A DNA stretch of 64,000 nt, taken from Hydra vulgaris. Taxonomy: Eukaryota > Cnidaria > Hydrozoa > Anthoathecata > Hydridae. Made by a program: the position numbers and the translations under genes. The DNA lies in NCBI RefSeq assembly GCF_038396675.1, contig NC_088927.1, positions 32,536,001 through 32,600,000 on the forward strand, written 5' to 3'. The notes under the pieces are model-generated. The model ran no database searches and had not been told where the DNA came from. It was given only the letters and a program-made list of their open reading frames with translations. Shown here in pieces: positions 36,600 through 48,158 of this stretch (positions are counted from its first letter, which is position 1; each line of letters opens with the position of its first letter).

Positions 36600-36896
36600 C
36601 CTAAGGTTAGCCCTCCATTTCTGGATTCTTTCCTTTACTTGATAGGCAGTTCATGTAAAAGTAATAGTAAATTAGCCTAAGGTTAGCCCTCCATTTCTGG
36701 ATTCTTTCCTTTACTTGATAGGCAGTTCATGTAAAAGTAATAGTAAATTAGCCTAAGGTTAGCCCTCCATTTCTGGATTCTTTCCTTTACTTGATAGGCA
36801 GTTCATGTAAAAGTAATAGTAAATTAGCCTAAGGTTAGCCCTCCATTTCTGGATTCTTTCCTTTACTTGATAGGCAGTTAATGTAAAAGTAATAGT
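36600..36896. repeat. 76-bp tandem repeat, 4 copies
   Basis: Units start at 36600, 36676, 36752 and 36828 with CCTAAGGTTAGCCCTCCATT. The copies are almost identical; the last ends in GTAATAGTAT in place of GTAATAGTAA. The period is not a multiple of three. It lies about 250 bases beyond the 3' end of the minus-strand gene. Confidence 0.95.
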
Positions 36897-37150
36897 ATTC
36901 TTGCATAAGCTTTTTTTTTTTTTTTTAAATAATAAAAATGTGCAGTTAAGCTGCAAATAAACAACAACAAATAAACAAAATTGGTACAGATAAACATATC
37001 AGATTTGATTCATACTATTTGTAAAGATAAAAACCACTGAACTCAAATGCAGTAAAAATAAACTATTGGAACATAACAATAAAAGAAATAAGATTAATAT
37101 ATACTGTAACATAATTCTAAATTTACATTAAATAAAATTACCTCGCAACC

Positions 37151-39759
37151 CTAGCTACAAAGAATAAGATCACCTTTTTCAAAATCAATCAATAAAGGAA
37201 ATGACCATACTTCATCAGGTTCCTTATCATACTTAACAAGGTATGTAGTTCTTCTACCGTTTAATTGATCAATTTGAACCACTTGCGCACGTTCCCAAGA
37301 TACTTTAAGAGCATCTTCTTCTCTAACACGATGTTGTATAGAAAAACCTACAAAATCAGATGGATTGTTAATAAATTTTGATAAGGAGTGCTTTTTTTGT
37401 TGCTCTATTAGTTTGTTTAGTCTTGCATCCTGAATTTTTTCCATTAATTCTTTTTTTTTGTTTTCAACAGCTGCATCACGTATTGTACGAGGCTTTAAAT
37501 TATTACTTATATTATTACTTAAAGATTGTTTGTTTGGTGTTAAATTTGCTTGAATAACAATAAGAAGATTTTGATATAATTCCTCTGAAGACAAGTTTAT
37601 TCTTTTGCTTCCTTCTACTTTTGTTTTACAAAAATGTTTTTTGTCACATTCAACACATAAGATTATGCGATAAAAATTAAGTTGAGAAAGGAGTACTTTT
37701 GATTTCAATGGCTCTTCTATATTAGAAACTGTTTTCTCTGCTTCCTCTAATGATATCCATGCCCTTACATTTAAATTTATCAAATCATTACAAGCTGCAA
37801 CCTTTTTATGTTGTAGTTTAATTTCTTCTCGATTTTTTTCTTCTTGCTTTGCTAGAAGGTGCATAGCTTTATCTTTTTTAAGAGCTTCTTTTCTTTCATC
37901 ATATTTGCTTTTCATTAATGTTACTTTAGTTCTTGAATATTCAAGCAATTGTTTTCTTTCTTTATCTGATTTACTATTAAGCCATTCTAATGTTTGGTTC
38001 TGAGACCACATTGTCAAAGCCTGGATAGTTTGAACATTTGCATTGGGTTTTGTGCGAACCATTAAATCCAAAATGGCAAAGTCGCTTTCTGATGCTTTAT
38101 TAGTGACAGGGACATTAGAAGCAGCTTCAGAAACAGAATTAGATGGATTCCAATACTTACCACCTGGTAATTGATCAGCCCACTGACGTTCCAAAATAAC
38201 AAGAATTGAGTGGAAAATAATTTCAAGTGATTGAACAGTTAAAGAATCAAACTCATCATTTTGAGTGCATTCAAACAGCTTGGTGTAAACCACATCTTGA
38301 TGAAGAAGATTGGTATCCTCAAAATTTTTTCCATTAGCAAACAATAAAGAAGATGCATCGATACAAAGAGATGAAAGTCTAACTTTCAAGCGAAGTAGGT
38401 AGGGGTTTAAAAATAATATACTATCAAGTGATTCGATAATTCTCCACATTGGACCAGTAAGTAGTTTGTCAATAATACCTAATGCACGAACTTCAGCAAT
38501 GAATACAAGATTTGTGATATCTTCCTTAACTGCTTTTAATAAATTATTAGGGTTAGGCCAAGCATTAAGAAATTCTGTTATAGAATCCTTATGATAGTAT
38601 AGGGCAGCTGCATTGTAATACAAAATATTAAATTGATTTCCAATAAATGGAACAAAATAAGATTTATCGTTACGAGAGGAAAGAAAAGAATTAAACCATG
38701 ATGCAACACCAGCTTCCTCACTACCCCTTGAATGAAATGCCTTACATGTAGTACGAACTAACCGTACAGCACCACATTCTTTACCACTAAAAGCAAAAAC
38801 AGTTTCAAAATCATTTTGAAGCAGAATTTTTTCAAAAGAATTTAAAACTTTATAAGTTTCAGAAGCAAAATTAGCAAGCAAATGAAGTTTACAGAAAAAA
38901 TTACTCATGTCCTTCATATTGTCTTTGACGTTTGAGGAAAGAAAATCCCAGTTACTAATTGCAATAGGCAAAAGTTTTTCCCTTAATGTTTTTAACTGTG
39001 AGTTAAAAAGAGGATTAACCGAAGAAAGATCAGACATTGTTGATTTTATTGATGTTATTAGTTTAGCAAAATTAATTTCTTTTTCAGTAGCTGAGTTGCT
39101 AACAACGTCACAAATGTCATCTACTATATTAGTAAAGTTTCGCAAAACAGTTGCTGCATCTTTGTCAACCACTTCTGACAGACCAAAAGATAAAGTTTTC
39201 CCACTAGTTGTAGTAATTTGAAAGTTTTGATAATGCTTATGGTATTTCTGAGTACCATCACCATGCAAACAATTGCCTATATTAGAGTTTTTATTTATCA
39301 AATTATTTTCAAGCATTGCTTACGCAACTTGAAATTGACCTAAAATTGAAGCTTCCTGCATTAACCTACATTTTACAGCGGCTGATGGCAGTCTAAATAT
39401 GTTCTTTTTGGCTAGTTTGTTTAAAACTACTTTTATGACTTCGTTGACACTATTCATACTCACGTTTATTGAAAGAAGTTTCATTATTGTTTCTCGAATG
39501 TCATCACTGTATCTGCCATCTTCAAATGTTATTACTTCGTCACCATCCAGCAAAGAAACCAATTTTTGAAGTTCTAAATTCTCCTCTTTTAAAATGTTTG
39601 TCTTACTATATAACGAAACAACTTCCTTCTCTAAACTTATAAGATCTTTCATATTGTTGTCATTAATATAGTTGGTTTTATTTTGCAAAATAACTTTTAA
39701 ATTACTCACTTTTTTTTGCAGCTTTATTTTTTCGTTTTTTAATTCAGAAATGTTTATGT
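37151..39759 (-). pseudogene. Long coiled-coil protein of the 4.9-kb element, one stop codon
   Basis: Read on the minus strand, a CAG acceptor-like site at about 39760 opens a coiled coil (ISELKNEKIKLQKKVSNLK), then FEDGRYSDDIRETIMKLLSI. A single in-frame TAA sits at 39322-39320 (QVA*AML). The frame then stays open for 721 codons. It begins HGDGTQKYHKHYQNFQITTT and SFGLSEVVDKDAATVLRNF, has a long alpha-helical middle with ECGAVRLVRTTCKAFHSRGS, a basic coiled coil at roughly residues 460-540, and ends in a tudor/chromo-like patch (YLVKYDKEPDEVWSFPLL). I recall similar multi-copy proteins in cnidarians and fish but cannot name the family. The acidic positions in HGDGT could be catalytic, but that is a guess. 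Position inside a TIR/TSD-bounded unit suggests it is the transposase. Confidence 0.7.
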
Positions 39760-39979
39760 CTGAGTTAATATATATATACAAATTATTGTAGTACAACCTT
39801 TTCTAAAAAAAATAACATCTACATGTACGTATATACTATTTATTTTCATGGGTGGGTTTTTATTCTTCAACACCTACATAAAATCATTTCTGGCGTTTTT
39901 TGGACGAAGTTTTTCAAAAATATATTAACAATTTTTTTCCGCGATAAAATGTCACGTGACAAAACTCCCTACTATAATT

Positions 39980-42470
39980 GAAATGATGTGTTTCATAAAT
40001 AAGTGTTAGCAACTGTCTCAATGTGACTTATTATTTTTGCAGTACTTACGTATTAAAATCAAGCTTACAAAACGTTTCACCATTTATTTGTTTGTAGTTT
40101 TATTTTTTATTAGTTTTTGTTTAAAGGAAATTTTTTGCTAATAGGTTTCAAAAGATTCTAGTTTGTGCCTTTTTAATATTTTTGTTCATTTCTTTTGTTA
40201 TTTCTTTAGCTGCTATTTAGTTATTATATTACTGTTTTGTTTATTCATTTTTTAGTTATAATTTAGTTCGTGTTACTGTTGAAATATGGTTTAATTTAGT
40301 AAAGTTTCATGATTTGAAATTTACTTTATTCATCATTAGCCGTCAATATTAGAAAAGTAATAAAATTCAACATAGTTAGGGTAAGAATAACTTTTTAATG
40401 GTAACATTAAAAAATGTGTTTTTACAGCTAATTAGGCGTAATTTGTAATATCTGTGGTAATGTTATTGTAATAAGACATTGTCTCTTATTTTAGATTTTT
40501 ATTATTTTAAATAATTAGAACTTAGTATATACAAGTAGGCGTTAGAGTTCTTTGTAACAGTAAGCCTGAGCAGCATCGGATTATCATTAAGGCAATTGCC
40601 TCAGGCCCCACAATGTGAGGGGCCTAATATTTAATATTTTTAGATAATTTTTTTTTTCTAAACACATAATTAATTTTTTTATAAAAATGAATTTTTATAA
40701 AGTTTATTTTATTTAGCACAATGCATTTAGTTTTAATGCATTTACTAAGTTTAATTCTTAAGCACTATAAATATATATAAAATAAAAATAAAGTTAAAAG
40801 TAGTTGTCAATAAGTTCGTTTAAACAGTATTATTAAATTCAAATTTTAATTATTACTTAAATTATTAGTTTTTGCTTTATTTTTATAGTCGCGTTATATA
40901 TTTTTGCCGTACCGCAAAATGGCGGACGCTGCTTCACTTAGTTATATGGAAAACGCGGAAAGTCATCCATCTCGTTATATTATTACGTCATTGGATAGAA
41001 GTATTTAAAATAACTGCTCTTGCTCTGTTTTTCCCCCATGAAAGTTTATCTAAATGATCAAAATTTTGAAGTTTTTGACCGAAAGTAATAATAAAAAGTA
41101 ACTTTTTGAGAAAAAAAAAAGATATTATGGTTTAAAAAAAATAAGTTTTGACTATATTTTCCACGCTCTGGTCAAACGTTTGATTTTGTCGAAATTTTTT
41201 TTCATGGTAAACAACTTTCTTTTTAGTCTTATTATATTTTTTTAATCTTTTTTATTCGTGGACCATTTAGTAAGAAATTGTTGATGTTATTGTCGCAATA
41301 GTTTGAAAAACATCTAATGATTTTCTAAACGCTATACTCTAGCTAAAAATATTTGATGACTGCTATTTGTCATCGAAAGTATATTAAAAACGAGTTGTAG
41401 AGATATCACACTTTACTTAAAATACTCACAAGCAGTTTAGTATCCTAAAAATAACAACTTGAATTCGACGAAAATGCAACTTCCAAATCTTAGAAGAGAT
41501 AAAGGTGAGTGACTTCTGAAGAAAAAGTAATGCAACAACATTGATGCTACATCATCATTGATCATTAGCACATTTAATTTCAACTGCCGCATTCTAAGGA
41601 TAAAGGTGAACCTCATTTGTTTCCAGGTTGTTTACATTAAAAATGTACGTAGAAAGTTTGTGTTGGTAATAGAATTAGTACTATTAGAACAAGGAAGATT
41701 TTGTGCCTCGCTTTTTTAAATCTGTTTAAAAGCTGCATCGTATGAACATGTTTTGGTGTGTGATTTTTTTAAAATAATCAACATAAACATTTGTTAAATA
41801 CTAGAACAGTTTAACTTAAATTAAGAATAAATTTTTAAATTATAGTACAAGTTAGTAAAAAATCATTTTATGTGTATCTTTAAAAAAAAAAAACAATGCC
41901 GCGAGATTGAAACATCTCTCATTTTCAAACTTGCATAACCAAGGCGTAAGAAGTAATAATTAAGCTAAAGAAGTAACTTAATATTTATTTAAAATCCATA
42001 CTTTAAACCAACATTTTTATCGAACATACTGGGTCAGTTTTTAGCGTAGAGTAATAACTGAATTGCGCTGTTGGACCAAATAAATTGTAGTTACTAAATA
42101 TTTAGTCAGGCAATTTTATCTACCTCAAAAAAATTTAGTTACTTTTAGACTTTTTTTCTATAAAATAGTTATTCTACTAATTCAACTTGGCTTGTTAATA
42201 AACTTGAATCTATTCCCTTTCGCCATACATAACTTTGGTAAGAACTCTACAAAAAAACTTTAGAAAATGCTTTATAAAATCCAACATAATGTGCCGTGTT
42301 AACTTTATTATAATCTTGAATTGAGCCGCAGTTTCTATGACTTTTTTAGAGCAGCATTACTGCTAATATTTTATGTTATAATTTTTTTTCTGAAATTATT
42401 AAAAAACTCTGCAGTTTCCAATCATTTTGCTAAATTTTCGTATTTTTTGACTATTATTTTGTTATAGGTA
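39980..42470. other. AT-rich, no gene; hAT-like terminus near 40568
   Basis: The 3' flank of the P-like pseudogene gives way to unassigned sequence. AGCATCGGATTATCATTAAG, then GCCTCAGGCCCC and GGGGCCTAATATTT at 40570-40632, resembles the end of a ZMYM1-type hAT. GCAAAATGGCGGACGC at 40915-40930 matches a YY1-type motif by eye. The 61-codon frame at 40872-41057 is not convincing. Confidence 0.4.
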
Positions 42471-43793
42471 TGATGATTTTATTCTGGAATTAAATCAACA
42501 GTCACCAATGTTTGCATTCTGGTCATCTTTTTTTGAAATTATAGAATTGTTGTTATTATTTCATTAGTGCTACACGCTGGTGATAGGAACCTTCATTTGT
42601 CAACTACCAGATCAATTTTACCTTGGTGTTTTAGCTATGATCGAGTTAACTATTCAAGGTATCTCTCATCATACTGGTTAGAAATGACATTGCTCAACGA
42701 AACACAACCTGATAAGTTTACTAATAAGGCATTATGATTGTTTGTAATAGAGAAGTTAATTATAAAATTTAAATACAATAAAAATAAATGGTTTCTCATA
42801 GGGGTCAAACATGAGCTATCAAACCAATGGACAGTCCAACGGCAGACTGAATATGGCTTTTCATCAGTTGCATATGACCAAACCATTGAACAAACGGCTA
42901 ACCGTGATTGCAAAACTACTGCTGGTATTGTTGGCTCTACCTTACACCAAGGAGTAGTTCATGGGTGGATTTTAGCTCAGAGTAGTCGAGCTGCAATATC
43001 GAGTGAATGCAAAATGATGGCAGGCTTCAATTTAAAAAAAAGGTTAGTAGGGTCATGTCTTCCTCCCTACCTGGAGCCAGCCCCCATCGTAATTTTTTTT
43101 AAATAAGAAAATTTAAATGTTTTTTTTCATTAATTTTTTTTGTATTGTTTTATACAAAACTAATTTATTTCAGTAATTATATATTTTTGAAATGGTTTGT
43201 TTTTAAAGTTTTTAGATTTTTTTTATTTGCGAATGATTTTTATTGCTTTCTTGTAAAAAATGTATTTACTTTTTTTTATGGCAAAAAATTAATATATTTT
43301 TTTCGATAAAAGTAATTGTTCAAGCATATCAATTATAAAATAATTGTTCAAGCAAATCTTCTAAATTTTATCGCAAAAATTGTAGCTTTTTTTATATAAC
43401 GTTGTATAATTCTTGATATGGTAGGTGATTACGAACATTATATGATTAGCAAAGAAATATTATTGGATCGGTTTTATTTTATTATATTTTTTCTCTAAGA
43501 AACCATATAGGTTACCCCAATTAATAATTAAAAGTTATTTAGCCCTAGGGAATATTTATTTTATATGATTTTTATACTTTATTTAAGATGTGAAACGAAT
43601 GCTTATAATAAGATGCAAGATTCGAAAAAGAAAAAAAATACTCAATTAATTATTCTTGATCTTACGAAAAATTAAAAATAGCATTAAAAAAAAATTTAAT
43701 AAATAATTTAGTATCATTATTCCGCGCTAAACCCAAAATTTATATCTGTTACCGTTTTTGAGTTTTTAAAGTTAAAAGTTTTCTTAAAATCAC

Positions 43794-43835
43794 GGTATGG
43801 GAAGATAAATAATTAACTATTTATCTTCCCATACC
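43794..43835. repeat. Perfect 18-bp hairpin
   Basis: Arms 43794-43811 (GGTATGGGAAGATAAATA) and 43818-43835 with a 6-base loop. It lies in the putative intron between the first two exon blocks of the HEEADTR-family gene. Confidence 0.8.
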
Positions 43836-44278
43836 TTAATCATATTTTCTGTATTCGCCAACGTTACAAAAGTAAATAGTAATAAATTAAGATAAGTAGT
43901 TGTCAATTGAATCAATTCTTTAGGTACAGAAAAAACCTTGATCAGTCTAGAATACTAAAAGATAAGGATAATGTCCGAAATGTGATGAATACCATTGATA
44001 CAATGATAAATCTTACTGAAATTTACTATGGAAAGCAAATAAAATAAAAGTTTACTAAAATAAAATTTACTATTGAAAAACAAATATTACTATTGAAAGC
44101 AAAGAACTACTCAATATCTCAACAGGTTCTATTGCTCCCACTGATATTGAATCTGATCTTCGTAATGCCCATGATATAGGTGATAAACAATTTACCTCAT
44201 TCGTAAAAGAGAAACTGTTGTGTGAAAATCCTGATATATTTTCAACAATAAAGCGAAATAGTTTGAAAACATTTGCTA

Positions 44279-44334
44279 GCTTAAAGCAGGTAACTAGTTA
44301 CATTAGCTTAAAGCAGGTAACTAGTTACATTAAA
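44279..44334. repeat. 28-bp tandem duplication in coding remnant
   Basis: GCTTAAAGCAGGTAACTAGT plus TACATTA is present twice in direct succession. 28 is not a multiple of three, so the second copy shifts the frame. Confidence 0.9.
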
Positions 44335-44617
44335 GAATAACAGAGACTTATTTGTTAGGCTAGTGCTAATTGGTAAAGATAGAGAAGTCGATGTAAAGGC
44401 AATTTTAGCATATTCATTGAGAGTGTATCCATCCTTTATCGACAATCACAGGGTCACTTGTAAAAACATGTAAAGCCAAGTTACTAAATGTTATTGAATC
44501 AAAATTTAATGATATTACTGTGACCACTATTCCTACAGACAACGCGCTACTCATTGATGCTATGACAGTTTTACAAAGCTTAAAAGCAATAGCGGGCACA
44601 TTCAAGGAGCTAGCAAA

Positions 44618-44720
44618 TTTTTTTTTTTTTTTTTTTTTTTTAGATTATTCACCTCCCACAGGCCCGAGGGAGGCCACTACAGTCGAGGAGGCTACTCATT
44701 TTTTTTTTTTTTTTTTTTTT
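44618..44720 (-). mobile_element. 57-bp GC-rich cassette between two oligo(T) runs
   Basis: T24 (44618-44641), a 57-base GC-rich block (44642-44698, containing CACAGGCCCGAGGGAGGCCA), then T22 (44699-44720). Flanking coding text (FKELANF before, YHKSSRVKFVSDCYPLIS after) would otherwise be nearly continuous, so the 103 bases are an insertion. On the minus strand it is A22, 57 bases, A24, as expected for a small polyadenylated RNA copied into DNA, perhaps a SINE 3' dimer. Confidence 0.6.
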
Positions 44721-46049
44721 GAAGTACTTTAACAAGTAATAATATTAACTGATTACCATAAATCATCTCGTGTTAAATTTGTATCTGATTGCTACCCATT
44801 AATTAGCACAAAGAATGCTGAAAGAGAAAAAAGTGCACAATCTGGTGTACAAGCATTTACCATCTATAGCGCAACTCAACAGGTACCAAAGCAATGAAAA
44901 AAACTCTCTCGGACGAAATAAAGAGGAGCTAATAAATTTTCTATATATGTCATGGTGTGAGTGTGATCCACAAATTCTTGGCAACATAACTCTCTACGTA
45001 ACACACACGAACTTGTGTAACAAAATTCAGTCAATTGACAACCTTATTGTTGTAAGTGAAGTTCATGAACTTGCCAGTGACCACGAAGAAGCTGATACTA
45101 GGTTGATTTTATATGCATCACATGCGTCACTGCACTATCAAAATGTTGTTATTAGTAGTCCTGATACTGATGTATTTGTGTTTGCTCTGTCAACTTGCCT
45201 TCCATCAACTATATACTTCGATTCTGCTGTTGGTAGTAAACGCCGTATCATTAATATAAAAAAATATAAACCTGATTTTGGTAAAGATTTTTCGATTGCT
45301 ATGACTGGCTTTTATTTGTTTACAGGTGACGATTTTTGTTTCTTTAGAAAATATTGTAATGTTTAGAAGGGGTAAAACTGTGAATTCAGATTTTTAATTT
45401 ATTCAAGTTATATTAATAGTTGTTATTTAGGATGCGGTTCAACAAGTGCATTTTATGGAAAAGGAAAAGCAATAGCTTTCAAAGTCCTACGGAAAAAAGC
45501 AAAATATTTAGAAGCTTTTAAAACTCTAGGTGATTCAGTACCACCATCTGATGAACTAATAAATATGCTGGAAAAATATGTCTGTGATTTATACGGGGCT
45601 GAACAAAAAGAATCAGTTAATGTAGCTGATTACACATTATTTAAATCTGGTAAATTTAGCGAAGAAATGTTGCCACCGAATAAAGATTCTCTTGTGCAAC
45701 ACATAAAAAGAGCTAATTATGAAGCTTTTATATGAAAAGGATCACATGTAGCATTGATTAATCCACCAAGTCTTTTTGGAAATGGTTGGTTTAATGATCA
45801 AGGTTCCATTGTCATATCTTGGATGGAATCGCCTGCTGCACCAGATTTGGTGCTTGATTTTGTTGATTGTTATTGCCGTGGTGATTGTTCCACAAAAATA
45901 TGTTATGCAATAATTGCTTAACATGCTTATAATTTGCACAGATCTTTTCAAATGGAAAGTCTGCAACAATAACTATCCCAAGGAGGAGGATGACGAATAG
46001 TCAGACAAACTATCCGAGTCCGATTGCGATAGTAATACGGAATAAATGT

Positions 46050-47072
46050 TTAATTTTTTTTATTATATCATTGCTATTTTTATATTTTCGGACATTAAAC
46101 TGTGAGATAAGCATTAACAGTAGTAATGAAAATAAAAAATTCGGTTATAATAATATTTATGTTTTAAATACAATACTCTTTTAAAGCGGAGCATAAATAT
46201 GGTAACTGATAATTATTCTAAGAAAACAGCGCACAAAAACACAAAGGTGTAGAAGTCATGTTACCCATATCATAAATTGTCTAAAATTTTATATAATATT
46301 GGCAATTTATTGAGGAATACACTGACAAAAATTGAAATATTAAATATTACTTATTTGGGGGTAATTAAACAAAAAGCAGACTTAAGTTTTTTTTAGTTAG
46401 TTGAAACCGTCTCTCTTAAAATCAAAGGATGGTTTTTATATACGGCAAATGTTTGACCTCAGTTATCCGGTTATTGTGACTCTAAAAATCTGGGATCTTT
46501 TGGGTATTATATCTGGTCATTTAGATCTTCAAAACAACACTTTCGAAAATTAGTTACTAAATGTGTCTAACGAAACTCTTTTCTAGAAGACTTTTCTGTT
46601 AACAGACGCCGGCCTATAGTTAAAACAATTGTTTTGTAAAGAAATAGTCTTTTAATCCCCTGATTTAATAGTTTCTATTTAACTATTTAATTTTATGGAA
46701 CAACTATAGTTTGCAAATTGTCTAATGATTGTAGAACATTAGTTATTAATCACAAATATTTCACGGAAGAAGCTTATTAAAGCTTGAGTTTTCATAGGTC
46801 GAGACAAGGTGTAATTTAACATGAAACTTTTATCAAACTCTTACCGATGTCTAAAGCATCACTAATTACCAACGCAGGCGCAACAAAATACACATTACCT
46901 TACTGATATCTAAGTAAAAGACTTCCCGGCTTATACAGCACGTGATATGAGTTGAACTTAACACACGACTTTATTGCGTTATGAAGCATTTTATGCAGTA
47001 ATGCTGCATCTCTGTATTATGTACTTCATAATATTTACATTACTTCGTAATTCTTCTAAAATCACATCGTAT
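46050..47072. other. No gene recognised
   Basis: AT-rich with a few moderately GC patches (46590-46620, 46850-46990). Frames are short and unremarkable. Confidence 0.5.
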
Positions 47073-47307
47073 TAGGCCGGGTGAATAAAAAAAGCAGTTG
47101 CTTTTACTCGGAAATTGGTCAGTTTTACGTGAATAAAAACTTCAGCAAGTTCAGACAAATTTTTATTCACGTAAAGTTAAGCAATTTACCCAGTTACTGC
47201 TCAGCTTTACGTGAATAAAAACTTAAGCAAAATTGATGAACTTTTATTCACGTAAAGCTGACCAATTGCTGAGTATAAGCAATTGCTTTTATTATTCACC
47301 CGGCCTA
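47073..47307. mobile_element. MITE with TAGGCCGGGTGAATAA ends
   Basis: The left end TAGGCCGGGTGAATAAAAAA at 47073 and right end at 47288-47307 are inverted repeats that extend, with mismatches, about 70 bases inward (GCAGTTGCTTTTACTC, AATTGGTCAG). Inside, the 15-mer TTTACGTGAATAAAA occurs four times, alternating forward and inverted. No coding. The TATTA on both sides suggests a TA-type duplication. Confidence 0.8.
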
Positions 47308-47390
47308 TTATTTTAACAACTTAAAAAAATACAACTTCATTTTTTAGTGAAGTAATTTTCTTTCATGCAGCATGTTTAACTTTAATTATG

Positions 47391-47605
47391 TAATCTATTA
47401 TGTTAAACAGTCTATCGCGTGATTTATTACTTTAATTCTGTGATATTAAACAGTCTATCGCGTGATTTATCACTTTAACTCTGTGATGTTAAACAATCTA
47501 TTGCGTGATTTAACACTTTAATTCTGTGATTTTAAACAGTCTATCGCGTGATTTTCCACTTTAATTCTGCGATGTTTATCAGTCTATCGCGTGATTTTCA
47601 AAAAA
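47391..47605. repeat. 43-bp tandem repeat, about 5 copies
   Basis: Units are aligned on AAACAGTCTATCGCGTGATT at 47405, 47448, 47491, 47534 and 47577. Copies differ at a few bases, so the array is older than the 76-bp repeat at 36600. Confidence 0.95.
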
Positions 47606-47789
47606 CATGCTCCTTGTTTTGCTTTTTTCACTGCATTCTTTACCTCATCGCAATTTCGCTGCTCTTTGTCTCGAAGCAATCTATAAAATAGTAAAAAATA
47701 TTATAAAACAAACTTTACTATTCTACTATTCTATTCCGAAGATAAAAACTTTTATTTACAATTTTTAGGAATTTAATTTAATACATGTA

Positions 47790-47890
47790 CTCAGAGGCGA
47801 ATTAAGGCATTTCGGGCTTAAGGTTTTGAGACCTAAATAATTTGAAGACCTCGTTTTTTTTTAACTTGAGGGCCTCGTTTAGACAACAAA
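47790..47890. mobile_element. hAT-like terminus fragment
   Basis: CAGAGGCGAATTAAGGCATT followed by TCGGGCTTAAGG and GACCTCG is typical of one end of ZMYM1-type hAT elements (CAGNGGCGGATTAAGGC). No transposase follows, so it is a solitary end or a MITE. Confidence 0.5.
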
Positions 47891-48026
47891 TAAATGTTTA
47901 GTTATAAGATGTAGACTGTTTTTTGTTTAAGTTAATTAGTAAAATTACCTGTCTTAAATTATACAATACCAGTAGAAAAAATATTTCACTAATTTATTTT
48001 ACTAGATATTTAATAAAGAGATTATT

Positions 48027-48158
48027 GTTCATCTCTAACATCTCTGTTCATCTCTAACAACTCTGTTCATCTCTAACATTTCTGTTTATCTCTAACAACT
48101 CTGTTCATCTCTAACAACTCTGTTCATCGCTAACAACTCTGTTCATCTCTAACAACTG
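48027..48158. repeat. 19-bp tandem repeat, 7 copies
   Basis: GTTCATCTCTAACAACTCT repeats from 48027 at 19-base steps, with single-base variants (TTTATC, CATCGC). Confidence 0.95.

Larger units (their letters stand above)
35071..39970 (-). mobile_element. Unclassified 4.9-kb DNA transposon with 9-bp target duplication
   Basis: ACTATAATT occurs at 35062-35070 and again at 39971-39979. Immediately inside are AGGGAGTTT (35071) and its inverse AAACTCCCT (ending 39970). The enclosed 4,900 bases contain one long minus-strand gene (37151-39759) and about 2 kb of non-coding DNA with a MITE-like block and a 76-bp tandem repeat. It interrupts the P-like pseudogene just after its last recognisable codons, so it is younger. 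A 9-bp duplication would suit Mutator-like elements, but I do not see a MULE transposase signature. Terminal repeats beyond 9-10 bases do not match. Confidence 0.75.
42471..46046 (+). pseudogene. Multi-exon HEEADTR/SPDTDV family gene with Cys-rich tail, decayed
   Basis: Exon-like blocks follow in order. Block 42471-43042 reads YDDFILELNQQSPMFAFWSS, then after a frameshift RYLSSYWLEMTLL and TIEQTANRDCKTTAGIVG, ending at a GTTAGT donor. Block 43922-44050 is next, followed by 44100-44345 (LLNISTGSIAPTDIESDL) and 44460-44617 (IPTDNALLIDAMTVLQSLKA). After an insertion, 44721-45325 reads HELASDHEEADTRLILYASH and VVISSPDTDVFVFALSTCLP, with donor GTGACG at 45326. Block 45431-46046 reads CGSTSAFYGKGKAIAFKVL, VALINPPSLFGNGW, then DFVDCYCRGDCSTKICY and an acidic tail. 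The family is multi-copy in cnidarians, molluscs and fish; the Cys-rich tail resembles Tesmin/TSO1 CXC motifs. Its role is unknown and it is plausibly transposon-borne. Stops and frameshifts show this copy is dead. Confidence 0.72.

Noticed and set aside
36759..36956. 65-codon minus-strand frame with repeated AYQVKERIQKW text
   Set aside because: It is a reading of the 76-bp tandem repeat, whose period is not a multiple of three.
40915..40930. Promoter with YY1 site (AAAATGGCGG)
   Set aside because: A single motif without TATA, CpG context or a downstream gene is not enough to call a promoter.
47391..48158. CRISPR-like direct repeats
   Set aside because: The 43-bp and 19-bp arrays are head-to-tail tandem repeats without unique spacers, in a eukaryotic sequence.
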